From positions 1 to 60,381 of the forward strand of contig JANXCX010000020.1 of NCBI GenBank assembly GCA_025059535.1: a DNA stretch of 60,381 nucleotides, given 5' to 3'. The translations under genes were made by a program, and so were the position numbers. This DNA is from Bacteroidia bacterium. GTDB taxonomy: Bacteria > Bacteroidota > Bacteroidia > SpSt-205. Shown here piece after piece: positions 37,655 through 45,379 of the stretch. Position 1 is the stretch's first letter, and every line of letters begins with the position of its first letter. The notes beneath the pieces are model-generated. The model worked only from the letters and a program-made list of their open reading frames with translations. It made no database searches and was not told the origin of the DNA.

Positions 37655-38908
37655 ATGCTACGCTATGCCTTACGGAGGCCCTGGGCGCTCCTGGGGCTAG
37701 GGGGAGCATGGGCTCAACCGGCCCTTCCGCGCGATACAGACACAGTCGCCTTAGGACCTGGCTACGGATTACAAGTCTATTATACTCTACGGCGAGGGAT
37801 AATAAGTACGGTGCCGCTTACTCGGTGGCATTTGGCCTTTGAGGTAGCCCCGCGCGGTGCGGCTATCCGAACCAATCATGCGGCTAATGTTACGGTCTAC
37901 AAGACCCGGCGCGACACTACCAGCTGGGCTAGCCTAGGGCTGGAAGATACTACAGAGCGGCTCTACGATGACCTTTGCCGCTGGACCCAAGGCGCTCTCA
38001 ACCGCACGGCTAATCCAAACAATCCCGCTGACTTCGGGTGGGGCCTCTACAACCCTTCCACTCGTATAGTTACAGGCGATTCCCTATACATCCTTCAGGT
38101 AGGTCAGACGTATTACAAGGTGTGGATAAAGGAACTGCGCGACAACGCCTACTACCTACGCACGGCGGCGCTGGATGGAAGCGGCGAGCTAAATACAACT
38201 GTACCCAAATCCTTAGCCGCCTCGGCTAAGTTTGTGTATTATGACATTTCTGCGGGGCAGGCGCTGGCTTTAGAGCCGCCAGCAGCCGAATGGGACCTTC
38301 TTTTTACCCAATATGTAGCCTTTGTAACGCCGCCGAGCGGGGGGCCAGCTGTTCCTTATTCGGTAGTAGGGGTTTTCCAGAATCCGGCGGTGCGCGTGGC
38401 TCGTGTGCGCCTTACCCAGCAGGCCAATCCAGATACGCTTACCCTAACGGCCTATACCTTAGACTCCTGCCTCAGTACCATAGGCCACGATTGGAAGGAA
38501 TGGGACGGGACGCAGTGGCGCTTAGCCGATACGCTGTACTTCCTTGTGAGGGATGGCGCAGGCGCTCTTTGGCGGCTGCGCTTCATAGGCTTTGAAGGGC
38601 ACAGCACGGGGCGCCTGCTAATGGAGAAGGTACGCCTTGCTGACCCCACTAGCCTAAGGACGGACCAAACCCTTACCCCAGGGCACATTTATCCGCAGCC
38701 AGCCCAGACGGAGCTAAACCTACACGCCCCTTTTCCCCTGCGTACGGTAGAGCTATATGGGCTTAGCGGCCAGCTGGCCTACCGATGGGAAGCTTTGGCT
38801 GGCGCTGAGGTGCGCCTCACGCGCCCACCTTTCCTGCCTTCCGGGCTCTATTTCCTGCGCCTAATAGGGGAGACTCAGGAGCAGTGGGCAAAGGTTATTT
38901 TGGAGTAA
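37655..38908 (+). CDS. HmuY-like heme-binding protein with T9SS sorting domain
   Basis: 417 residues from ATG 37655. Signal peptide MLRYALRRPWALLGLGGAWA, then a HmuY-family region (about 25-335) with recognisable blocks: RWHLAFEV followed by IRTNHAANV, YYKVWIKE, AEWDLLFTQYVAF and PYSVVGVFQNPAV. HmuY proteins take heme from host or environmental hemoproteins and pass it to the HmuR receptor. The C-terminal 75 residues (HIYPQPAQTELNL, VELYGLSGQ, LPSGLYFLRL) are a type A T9SS sorting domain, so the protein should be exported by type IX secretion rather than lipid-anchored. The in-frame ATG at 37640 would add five residues. It is the first gene of the cassette; 1 bp to the receptor gene. Confidence 0.8.
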   Translation: MLRYALRRPWALLGLGGAWAQPALPRDTDTVALGPGYGLQVYYTLRRGIISTVPLTRWHLAFEVAPRGAAIRTNHAANVTVYKTRRDTTSWASLGLEDTTERLYDDLCRWTQGALNRTANPNNPADFGWGLYNPSTRIVTGDSLYILQVGQTYYKVWIKELRDNAYYLRTAALDGSGELNTTVPKSLAASAKFVYYDISAGQALALEPPAAEWDLLFTQYVAFVTPPSGGPAVPYSVVGVFQNPAVRVARVRLTQQANPDTLTLTAYTLDSCLSTIGHDWKEWDGTQWRLADTLYFLVRDGAGALWRLRFIGFEGHSTGRLLMEKVRLADPTSLRTDQTLTPGHIYPQPAQTELNLHAPFPLRTVELYGLSGQLAYRWEALAGAEVRLTRPPFLPSGLYFLRLIGETQEQWAKVILE

Positions 38909-38909
38909 G

Positions 38910-41072
38910 ATGAGGGGGCGCCTCTCCGGGTGCCTTGTTTTAGCGTGGGGATTTGGCCAGTCTCTCCACTTACTGAGCGAAGAAGGTACGCCTATTATAG
39001 GGGCGACCGTTCAGCTTGTAGCCTTAGGCAGCGGCCGAAGCCTACAGCTTGTTACAGATAGCAGCGGCTCCCTTCAGGTAGCGCCTGGAGCCTATCGCCT
39101 ACGCATACAGGCTGAGGGCTTTCTTCCCTTAGAGGATACCTTTTCCCTTCCTCTCTCCGAACCTGTGCGACTTCTGCGTCCGACCTATGTCCTCCAGGAT
39201 CATGTGATTACGGGTAGTTATGCGCCGCTTCAAGAGCTGCGCAATCTATATCCCGTACGGATCCTTACGGCGGAAAGGCTTCAGGCACAAGGCAGCCTTT
39301 ACCTTTCTCAAGCCCTCCTTACAGAACTGAATGCACGCCTCTGGAATGATCCTAACTTGGGCCTCTTCGCCGTGCTACAGGGGCTTGGAGGTGAGCACAT
39401 AAAGGTGCTCTTAGACGGGGTGCCGATAATAGGGCGCGTGGGCGGAGCCATAGACCTTCAGCAGCTTCCCCTCGGTGAGGTGGAACGCGTAGAAATCGTG
39501 GAAGGTCCGATGAGCGTACTCTATGGCAGCGATGCCCTGGGGGGTGTGATTAATCTTATTACGCGCCGCAGCCGCTGTCAGTGGGAGGCGCGCGGACGCC
39601 TGCAATACGAAGGCGTAGGAGTTTATGAAACGGGTTTTTCCTTAGCTGGCGGTCCCCTTCGGCATAGGCTTTTTATTTCGGGCAGTCGCTACTACTTTGA
39701 TGGCTGGGACCCTAACCCACATCGGCCGCGCGCACGCCTCTGGAGGCCACGGGAGCAATACAACGCCCTCGTAGCTTACCACTGGACGCGTAGTTCGCGC
39801 AGCTCGCTGCGCTTGAGCCTGCCCTTTGGGGATGAAATGTTCTTCAATCTGCGCGAGCCTACGGTTACGCCCTATCGGGTTTATGCTATAGATGAGTACT
39901 ACCACACCCGGCGCTTTTTACCTGCGGTTACGTTTAGCCATACCTTTAGCCCGCGGCTGCGCTGGCACCATCAGGGGGCTTTCTTGTACTATCGGCGCAT
40001 TCGTCAGGTCGTATATAAAGACCTTGTGACGCTTGAGGAAATGCCCGTGCCTTTGCCTGGGCTTCAGGATACTACCCAGGAATATCAGGCCTGGACCCGT
40101 GGGGGGCTTAGCGCTACTACCGCTTGGGGTAGCTGGCAAATCGGCACTGAACTTCAGCATACCTGGCTGAGGGGCGGACGCATTCGGGATGGGCAGGCTG
40201 ATATGGGCGATTATGCGGTTTGGGGTTTAGCGGAACGGAACTTGACCCCCTCTCTTACCCTTGCCGGCGGCTTCCGCTGGGCCTACAATACCCGCTATAA
40301 GGCACCTTTCCTGCCCACTTTCCACTTACGCTGGAGCCCTAATGCCCTATTCAGCTTCCGGGTAGGCTATAGCTGCGGCTTCCGAGCCCCCTCCCTGCGC
40401 GAGCAGTTTCTCTACCTCGTCTTTACTAATCATAATGTCCAAGGCAACCCCAACCTGCAGCCCGAGCGCAGCCACCATCTACACACCAGCGGGGTGTGGA
40501 CCCATGCCACCTCCCAGCGCCTGTGGCGCCTGAGCCTAAGTAGCTTCTATAACTACCTTCAAGATGTCATCCAGCTTGTGCTCGTAGACCCCCGCTCCCT
40601 TTTTAGCACCTATCAAAACCTTCAGCGCTTTTGGACCTTTGGCTTCCAGCCTAAGCTAGAATTTCGCACGAATACCGTAGGGCTCTGGACGGGGGTTAAT
40701 TTTACCGCTTATCGCGGGCATAGCTGGGGTTGGGAGTATGTACTCCAACCTACCCTAAGCGGGCGGCGGTGGCACCTCAACGCCTTCTTCAAATACCAAG
40801 GGCGTGTCCCCATCTTTCTTATGCAGGCAGATGGCACCGTAGCCTGGCGGTGGATAGGCGGTTTTCCGTGGCTGGACGTGTCCTTAGGGTGGCGGTTCGC
40901 TAAAAACCATGCTCAGGCGCTTGTGGGCCTGCGAAATCTTTTTGGCATTACCTCGGTACAGGCTAACCTAGCGGGGGGTATTCACGCAGCGGCTGAGTCG
41001 CAAGCGCCTATAGGAATGGGGCGCTTTCCGTTTTTCCGCTTAGAGTATCACTTTCAGCGTGGCCAGCTATGA
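38910..41072 (+). CDS. HmuR-like TonB-dependent heme receptor
   Basis: 720 residues, outer-membrane beta-barrel with plug. A signal peptide is followed by a carboxypeptidase-regulatory-like domain (about 20-90). The plug domain (about 100-230) has VLLDGVPIIGRVGGAIDLQ and VEIVEGPMSVLYGSDALGGVINLIT. The heme-receptor signature is present: FRAP at 491-494 and NPNL at 513-516 with His508 between them, the position used as a heme ligand in HmuR/HemR proteins. It lies between two HmuY-like genes and overlaps the second as ATGA. The TonB complex is not in this window. Confidence 0.88.
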   Translation: MRGRLSGCLVLAWGFGQSLHLLSEEGTPIIGATVQLVALGSGRSLQLVTDSSGSLQVAPGAYRLRIQAEGFLPLEDTFSLPLSEPVRLLRPTYVLQDHVITGSYAPLQELRNLYPVRILTAERLQAQGSLYLSQALLTELNARLWNDPNLGLFAVLQGLGGEHIKVLLDGVPIIGRVGGAIDLQQLPLGEVERVEIVEGPMSVLYGSDALGGVINLITRRSRCQWEARGRLQYEGVGVYETGFSLAGGPLRHRLFISGSRYYFDGWDPNPHRPRARLWRPREQYNALVAYHWTRSSRSSLRLSLPFGDEMFFNLREPTVTPYRVYAIDEYYHTRRFLPAVTFSHTFSPRLRWHHQGAFLYYRRIRQVVYKDLVTLEEMPVPLPGLQDTTQEYQAWTRGGLSATTAWGSWQIGTELQHTWLRGGRIRDGQADMGDYAVWGLAERNLTPSLTLAGGFRWAYNTRYKAPFLPTFHLRWSPNALFSFRVGYSCGFRAPSLREQFLYLVFTNHNVQGNPNLQPERSHHLHTSGVWTHATSQRLWRLSLSSFYNYLQDVIQLVLVDPRSLFSTYQNLQRFWTFGFQPKLEFRTNTVGLWTGVNFTAYRGHSWGWEYVLQPTLSGRRWHLNAFFKYQGRVPIFLMQADGTVAWRWIGGFPWLDVSLGWRFAKNHAQALVGLRNLFGITSVQANLAGGIHAAAESQAPIGMGRFPFFRLEYHFQRGQL

Positions 41073-42028
41073 GGCACGGGGTGGCTTTGCTGGGTCTGGC
41101 TGTGTTAGGTGGGGGTTGTCGTCACCCAGAGAAACCCTGGCAGCTGCCCCCGGCCTCAGGTAGTAGGACCCTTACCCTACCACTGGGTCCTGAATACGAT
41201 ACCGTGGTGTTTGTGAATCTGCGGGAAGGGCAAACCCATAAGGTAGATCGCCGCCGTTGGGATTTGGCTTTTCTACCTCGCCAGGGCGCCTGGGAAGTGC
41301 GGTTAAACATGGCTCTGCATGCCTTTGCAGCGGAACTGTCCGAAGAAGTCTGGCAGACTCTGCGCGAGCCTTCCCCAAACCTTCCCTGGCGCTGCGACCT
41401 TCCCGATACCCCAGCCCTAGCGCCTTTGCTACCCCGGCATACTCGTTACCTTCTTTTGGATCGCGACCGCAGTCAATCGGTTTATCGCACCCCTCAGCAG
41501 CGCTATTACAAACTTCAAATCCAGTGGGTGGGTGAAACCCTCTACCTGCTTGCCGTGGGCCTGCAAAGTACCGACACAAGCCGCTGGACTCTCTCCTTAG
41601 CTAATCAGCCCCTTTACGTCCAGCTGGAGCGACCGGGCCAGCTGGCCCCTATTTTGCCTTCTTGGCCAGTGGAGCTCATCGCTGGACGGTATATTCACCC
41701 TTTCTACGATCAGCCTGAGGAGTTTCGGTGGTATTCGGTGGTAGGGGTGCTCTTAGGCGATAGTGCCAGAGCCGCCGTAGTGCGAGAGAAAGCCTATGAG
41801 AATTTTATGCCTGCCGACACTCAGGGCCTAAATTTCTCAAGCAAAAAAGATGCAATCGGCTATGACTGGAAAGCCTATGATTTCAATACGGGTACTTACA
41901 CAATAGATCGCGGCCGGTTCTTTGTGGTCCGCACGGATTTCTTCACCTATTACAAACTGCGTTTTGTAGACTTTTACGATTCCCAGGGTCGCAAAGGTAC
42001 TATTCGGATGGAGTACGAGCCCCTATAG
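41069..42028 (+). CDS. Second HmuY-like heme-binding protein, probable lipoprotein
   Basis: 319 residues. The N-terminus (LLGLAVLGGGC, Cys17) is a plausible though weak lipobox. Two HmuY-like blocks can be read: RRWDLAFLP at about 60, and a C-terminal region with WYSVVGVL, DAIGYDWKAYDFNTGTYTIDRGRFFVVR and YYKLRFVDFYDSQGRKG, which is close to the HmuY core. Candidate heme ligands (Met and His in RLNMALHAF) are guesses. It has no T9SS tail, so it probably stays on the outer membrane, whereas its partner is exported by another route. Confidence 0.75.
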   Translation: MRHGVALLGLAVLGGGCRHPEKPWQLPPASGSRTLTLPLGPEYDTVVFVNLREGQTHKVDRRRWDLAFLPRQGAWEVRLNMALHAFAAELSEEVWQTLREPSPNLPWRCDLPDTPALAPLLPRHTRYLLLDRDRSQSVYRTPQQRYYKLQIQWVGETLYLLAVGLQSTDTSRWTLSLANQPLYVQLERPGQLAPILPSWPVELIAGRYIHPFYDQPEEFRWYSVVGVLLGDSARAAVVREKAYENFMPADTQGLNFSSKKDAIGYDWKAYDFNTGTYTIDRGRFFVVRTDFFTYYKLRFVDFYDSQGRKGTIRMEYEPL

Positions 42029-42051
42029 GTAACAAATCTGGGAAAATCGGG

Positions 42052-42059
42052 TATCTTTG
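42052..42059 (+). promoter_or_regulatory. TAnnTTTG -7 box, cysteine desulfurase operon
   Basis: TATCTTTG ends 4 nt before the GTG at 42064. Confidence 0.65.
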
Positions 42060-42063
42060 TAAG

Positions 42064-43203
42064 GTGGAGCTGGTTTATTTGGATTATGCGGCTTCTACGC
42101 CGCTGGATCCAGAGGTGGAGGCTTGCATGCTGCCTTATTTGCGGGCTGTGGGTAACCCCTCGGCTATCCACGCTGCAGGCCGCTACCTGCGTACGGCTAT
42201 AGAAGAGGCGCGCACAACCATAGCGCAGCTGGTAGGGGCTGATCCAGGCCAGATTATCTTCACCAGTGGCGGTACCGAAGCGGATAACCATGCCTTATGG
42301 GGAACCGTGGAGACGCTAGGCGCAACGGCTATCCTTTACAATCCTACCGAACATCACGCTGTCCTTCATACTATAGAGGCGATTGTGCGGCGTCGGGGGC
42401 TTAGAGCGTATCCGATTGCGATTGATAGGGTAGGGCGCATCCAGCTGGAGCACTTAGAGGCCCTCTTGCGACGCTATCCAAAGTCTATCGTGGCGGTTAT
42501 GCACGCAAATAACGAGATAGGTACGCTTCAGCCTGTCTCAGACATAGCCGCCCTTACACAGAAATACGGCGGATGGTACCTTTGTGATACGGTGCAGACG
42601 ATTGGTTTGGGTTGGGTGGAAGCGCCTAAATTAGGGGCTGACTTTTTCGTAGCTTCAGCCCATAAGTTTTACGGACCGAGGGGCGTAGGCTTTCTCTATC
42701 GGCGCCTGCCTGTAGGTCGCTTTATCCACGGCGGGGCTCAAGAGCGTGAGCAAAGAGCCGGCACCGAAAATGTAGCGGGGATCGTAGGCCTTGCCTTAGC
42801 CTTACGTAAAGCCTACCAGCGCCGCGCAGCGTATGTCCATGAGCTGCGCACCCTCAAGCATTATCTCATGCAGCGGTTACAAGAAGTTTTCCCTGACGTG
42901 GTCTTCCACGGCGATGTATCTGAGGAAGGCTCCCATCCCGGCATACTAAATTTTAGAATTCCTTCGCATCCCTTGGCAGACCTGCTAGTTATACATCTGG
43001 ATATAGAGGGCGTTTGCGTTTCGGGTACTTCCGCTTGCGCTTCAGGGAGTAGCCATCCTTCGCATGTGCTGCAGGCTCTTGGCCTTTCGGCTCAGGCGGC
43101 GCGCAGCGCGCTACGCTTCTCGTGGGGCTTAGGCACGCAAAAGGCCCACTTAGACCGCGCCATAGAAGTGCTCCAGGCTGCGGCTACTTTGCTGCCTGCA
43201 TGA
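42064..43203 (+). CDS. Cysteine desulfurase (IscS/NifS family)
   Basis: 379 residues, PLP enzyme releasing sulfur from cysteine for Fe-S clusters or tRNA thiolation; the thiouridylase mnmA is encoded 4.5 kb away. Key residues: LDYAASTPLD, GGTEADNHAL, HANNEIGTLQP, PLP lysine in SAHKFYGPRG, RAGTENVAG, and the catalytic Cys loop SGTSACASGSSHPSHVL. Start is GTG. Its stop overlaps the kinase start as ATGA. Whether it is IscS or another group I/II member cannot be settled from context; no iscU is adjacent. Confidence 0.93.
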   Translation: MELVYLDYAASTPLDPEVEACMLPYLRAVGNPSAIHAAGRYLRTAIEEARTTIAQLVGADPGQIIFTSGGTEADNHALWGTVETLGATAILYNPTEHHAVLHTIEAIVRRRGLRAYPIAIDRVGRIQLEHLEALLRRYPKSIVAVMHANNEIGTLQPVSDIAALTQKYGGWYLCDTVQTIGLGWVEAPKLGADFFVASAHKFYGPRGVGFLYRRLPVGRFIHGGAQEREQRAGTENVAGIVGLALALRKAYQRRAAYVHELRTLKHYLMQRLQEVFPDVVFHGDVSEEGSHPGILNFRIPSHPLADLLVIHLDIEGVCVSGTSACASGSSHPSHVLQALGLSAQAARSALRFSWGLGTQKAHLDRAIEVLQAAATLLPA

Positions 43204-44675
43204 CGCTACCAGGGCTGGCGGAGCGCTATGAAGTAGTACGTGTGCTGGGGGAAGGGGGCATGGGCGTGGTCTACCTAGCCCTTCAAAAGAAACTGAATCG
43301 GTATGTAGCCATCAAGTCTATAGCTCCTTACCTTGCCCGGGAGCCGCAGATTCGTGAGCGCTTCGCCAGTGAGGCAGCTGTACTGGCACGCCTCAACCAT
43401 CCCAACATTGTAACCCTGTATGACTACATAGAGGAGGAGGGGGCGCTGTACCTAATTATGGAGTACGTAGAGGGACAGCCCTTAGCCCAAAAGCTCCAAC
43501 AGGGCCCGCTTTCGCTGGAAGAGGTCCGCCACTACTTCAAGCAGGTCTTGGAGGCTTTCGCCTACGCCCATCGGCAGGGAATCGTCCATCGCGACATCAA
43601 GCCAGCCAATCTAATGATTACTTCGGACAGGCGGGTAAAGATTTTGGATTTTGGTGTAGCCCGCCTCCTTCAGACGGACCACTCTCTCACGCGTACGGGC
43701 ATGCGCATTGGCACGCTTATGTACATGAGCCCCGAGCAAATCAAGGGTGAGCGCGAGCTAGATGCACGCTCAGATATCTACTCTTTAGGAGTGGTGCTAT
43801 ATGAGATGCTTGTAGGTCAGCCGCCTTATCCGCCCGATATCAGCGAGTTTCACCTGAGTCTACGGATTGTACAGGAGCCGCTTTTTGATTTAGCCCATCC
43901 CCCTGCCACCCTCCCGTCAGCGTTAGGGGAAATAATTCTCAAGGCGACGGAAAAGCAGCCGGCATATAGATATCCGAGCTGTGAGGCTTTTTTAGCGGAT
44001 TTTGAGGCGGCTTTTAGGGAAGTTGGGGAGGCCGAGGGCCAGCGTTCCCCCGAGAAAGCTGCCAGTAGTAGTTCTACTTCAGTGGAGCAGCCTGCTTTCC
44101 CTCAGCCAGCCCGTAAAAGTAAATGGCCGATAATTACCCTTCTCTTAGTTGTGGGTGCTGGAATTGGGCTAGGGGCCTTTGGGTTTTGGCGCTTTTCTAA
44201 AGGCAAGGTTGAACCGGCTTCTTCCCCTGCGGTTATGCCCGAAACGCTTCTCACAGCTGTACCTCCGCCGATCCGCGTCTCCCCTGCCTCTAAGGCTCTG
44301 CCGCCAGCTTCCCCCCCCAAACCTGTCCCAGCTCCTCCCTCCCAGCCGAGAAAAGAAGTGGTGGTGGCAGCTTCCCCTCCACCTACTCCCCCTCCTTCGC
44401 CGAAACCCCTCCTTCAGGTAGAGGTAGGCGAGCTGAGCCGTACCCTTATACCTTCCCGCACTAAAGCCAAGCTCTTCCTGCGGAATACGGGGGAAGGGGT
44501 GGCTACTAACATTCAAATCCTCCTCCATCTTTTTGACAAAGCAGGCGCCCTTCGGCAAACCGATACGATTACCATCAGGCAAATAGGGCCCCAGGAAGAG
44601 CAGATGCGCGTTTTAGAGTACAGCACCTCAAAGATTCACGCTATTCGGGCTGAGATTCTGCATTACCAGCCCTAA
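43200..44675 (+). CDS. Transmembrane eukaryotic-like Ser/Thr protein kinase (second)
   Basis: 491 residues from ATG 43200. Kinase domain (about 10-270) with GEGGMGVVYLAL, VAIKSI, HRDIKPANL, LDFGVARLL and SPEQ, all intact. A Ser-rich linker leads to a membrane helix at about 305-328, then a long Pro/Ser/Lys-rich linker. The C-terminal domain of about 90 residues (VEVGELSRTLIPSRTKAKLFLRNTG and later EILHYQP) looks like an FxLYD-type immunoglobulin fold. The sensor domain faces the periplasm and differs from the other kinase's. It sits between cysteine desulfurase and CPBP/murF-alr with 4-nt and 1-nt overlaps. Confidence 0.93.
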   Translation: MTLPGLAERYEVVRVLGEGGMGVVYLALQKKLNRYVAIKSIAPYLAREPQIRERFASEAAVLARLNHPNIVTLYDYIEEEGALYLIMEYVEGQPLAQKLQQGPLSLEEVRHYFKQVLEAFAYAHRQGIVHRDIKPANLMITSDRRVKILDFGVARLLQTDHSLTRTGMRIGTLMYMSPEQIKGERELDARSDIYSLGVVLYEMLVGQPPYPPDISEFHLSLRIVQEPLFDLAHPPATLPSALGEIILKATEKQPAYRYPSCEAFLADFEAAFREVGEAEGQRSPEKAASSSSTSVEQPAFPQPARKSKWPIITLLLVVGAGIGLGAFGFWRFSKGKVEPASSPAVMPETLLTAVPPPIRVSPASKALPPASPPKPVPAPPSQPRKEVVVAASPPPTPPPSPKPLLQVEVGELSRTLIPSRTKAKLFLRNTGEGVATNIQILLHLFDKAGALRQTDTITIRQIGPQEEQMRVLEYSTSKIHAIRAEILHYQP

Positions 44676-45379
44676 TGCGCGCCTATTGGAGGGCCTCTCT
44701 CAGCCCCGCCTATAATTTCTTCCTTGCGATCTTCCTTCTCGTAGGGTATGAGGGGCTTATGTATGCGCTAGGTGGCGCGCCGACTTCTACGCGCAACCTA
44801 GTAGATCAATGGCTGACGCGCCTTTTAGGATGGACTAAGCCGTATCAATGGGTAGTCTCGCTCCTAATAGTACTTTTAGGGCTGGCGTATGTGTATGGCA
44901 TTCGGCGGGATACCTCCACCCTTACGGAGTGGGTATTTCTAGTGATGCTGGTGGAGGCGGCCGCTTGGGCTGTGGTATTGTACAAATTCCTTCCCCTTCT
45001 GACGGCGCATGTGCTGCCGCCAGCAGCCCAGCTCAGCCTGCTCTTGTCCGAAGATTTCTGGCTTGGGTTGGCTCAATGCCTGGGGGCCGGCTTTTATGAA
45101 GAACTTTTCTTCCGGGTGCTTTTAGTAGAGGCGTTGCGCCTTCTGCTTACAGGCTTTTCCTCCACTAAGGCTACGGCCCTGCATACAGCTGTAGTATGGT
45201 GTATCTCGGCTATTCTTTTCTCGCTGGCGCATTTCCTATATGAACCTTTTAGGGCTTATGCCTTTTGGTACAGAGCTCTTTTTGGCCTATTTATGAGTGG
45301 GCTTTATATTCTGCGGGGTTTTGCGATTACGGCATGGGCACATGCTTTATATGACATGTACGTGCTATGGTGGGCTTAG
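44675..45379 (+). CDS. CPBP-family intramembrane metalloprotease
   Basis: 234 residues with about six to eight membrane helices. The CPBP (Abi/CAAX) signature is present: motif 1 FYEELFFRVLLVEAL, motif 2 with FSLAHF and motif 3 with AHALYD. Such proteases cleave membrane substrates or immunity-type peptides; the substrate is unknown. It starts 1 nt before the kinase's stop codon ends (TAATG) and overlaps murF-alr by 13 nt, so it is translationally coupled within a wall-related operon. Confidence 0.88.
   Translation: MRAYWRASLSPAYNFFLAIFLLVGYEGLMYALGGAPTSTRNLVDQWLTRLLGWTKPYQWVVSLLIVLLGLAYVYGIRRDTSTLTEWVFLVMLVEAAAWAVVLYKFLPLLTAHVLPPAAQLSLLLSEDFWLGLAQCLGAGFYEELFFRVLLVEALRLLLTGFSSTKATALHTAVVWCISAILFSLAHFLYEPFRAYAFWYRALFGLFMSGLYILRGFAITAWAHALYDMYVLWWA

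Noticed and set aside
41172-41579. 135-residue ORF antisense to the second HmuY-like gene
   Set aside because: Shadow of the coding strand; low-complexity Arg/Pro/Gly composition and no domain.
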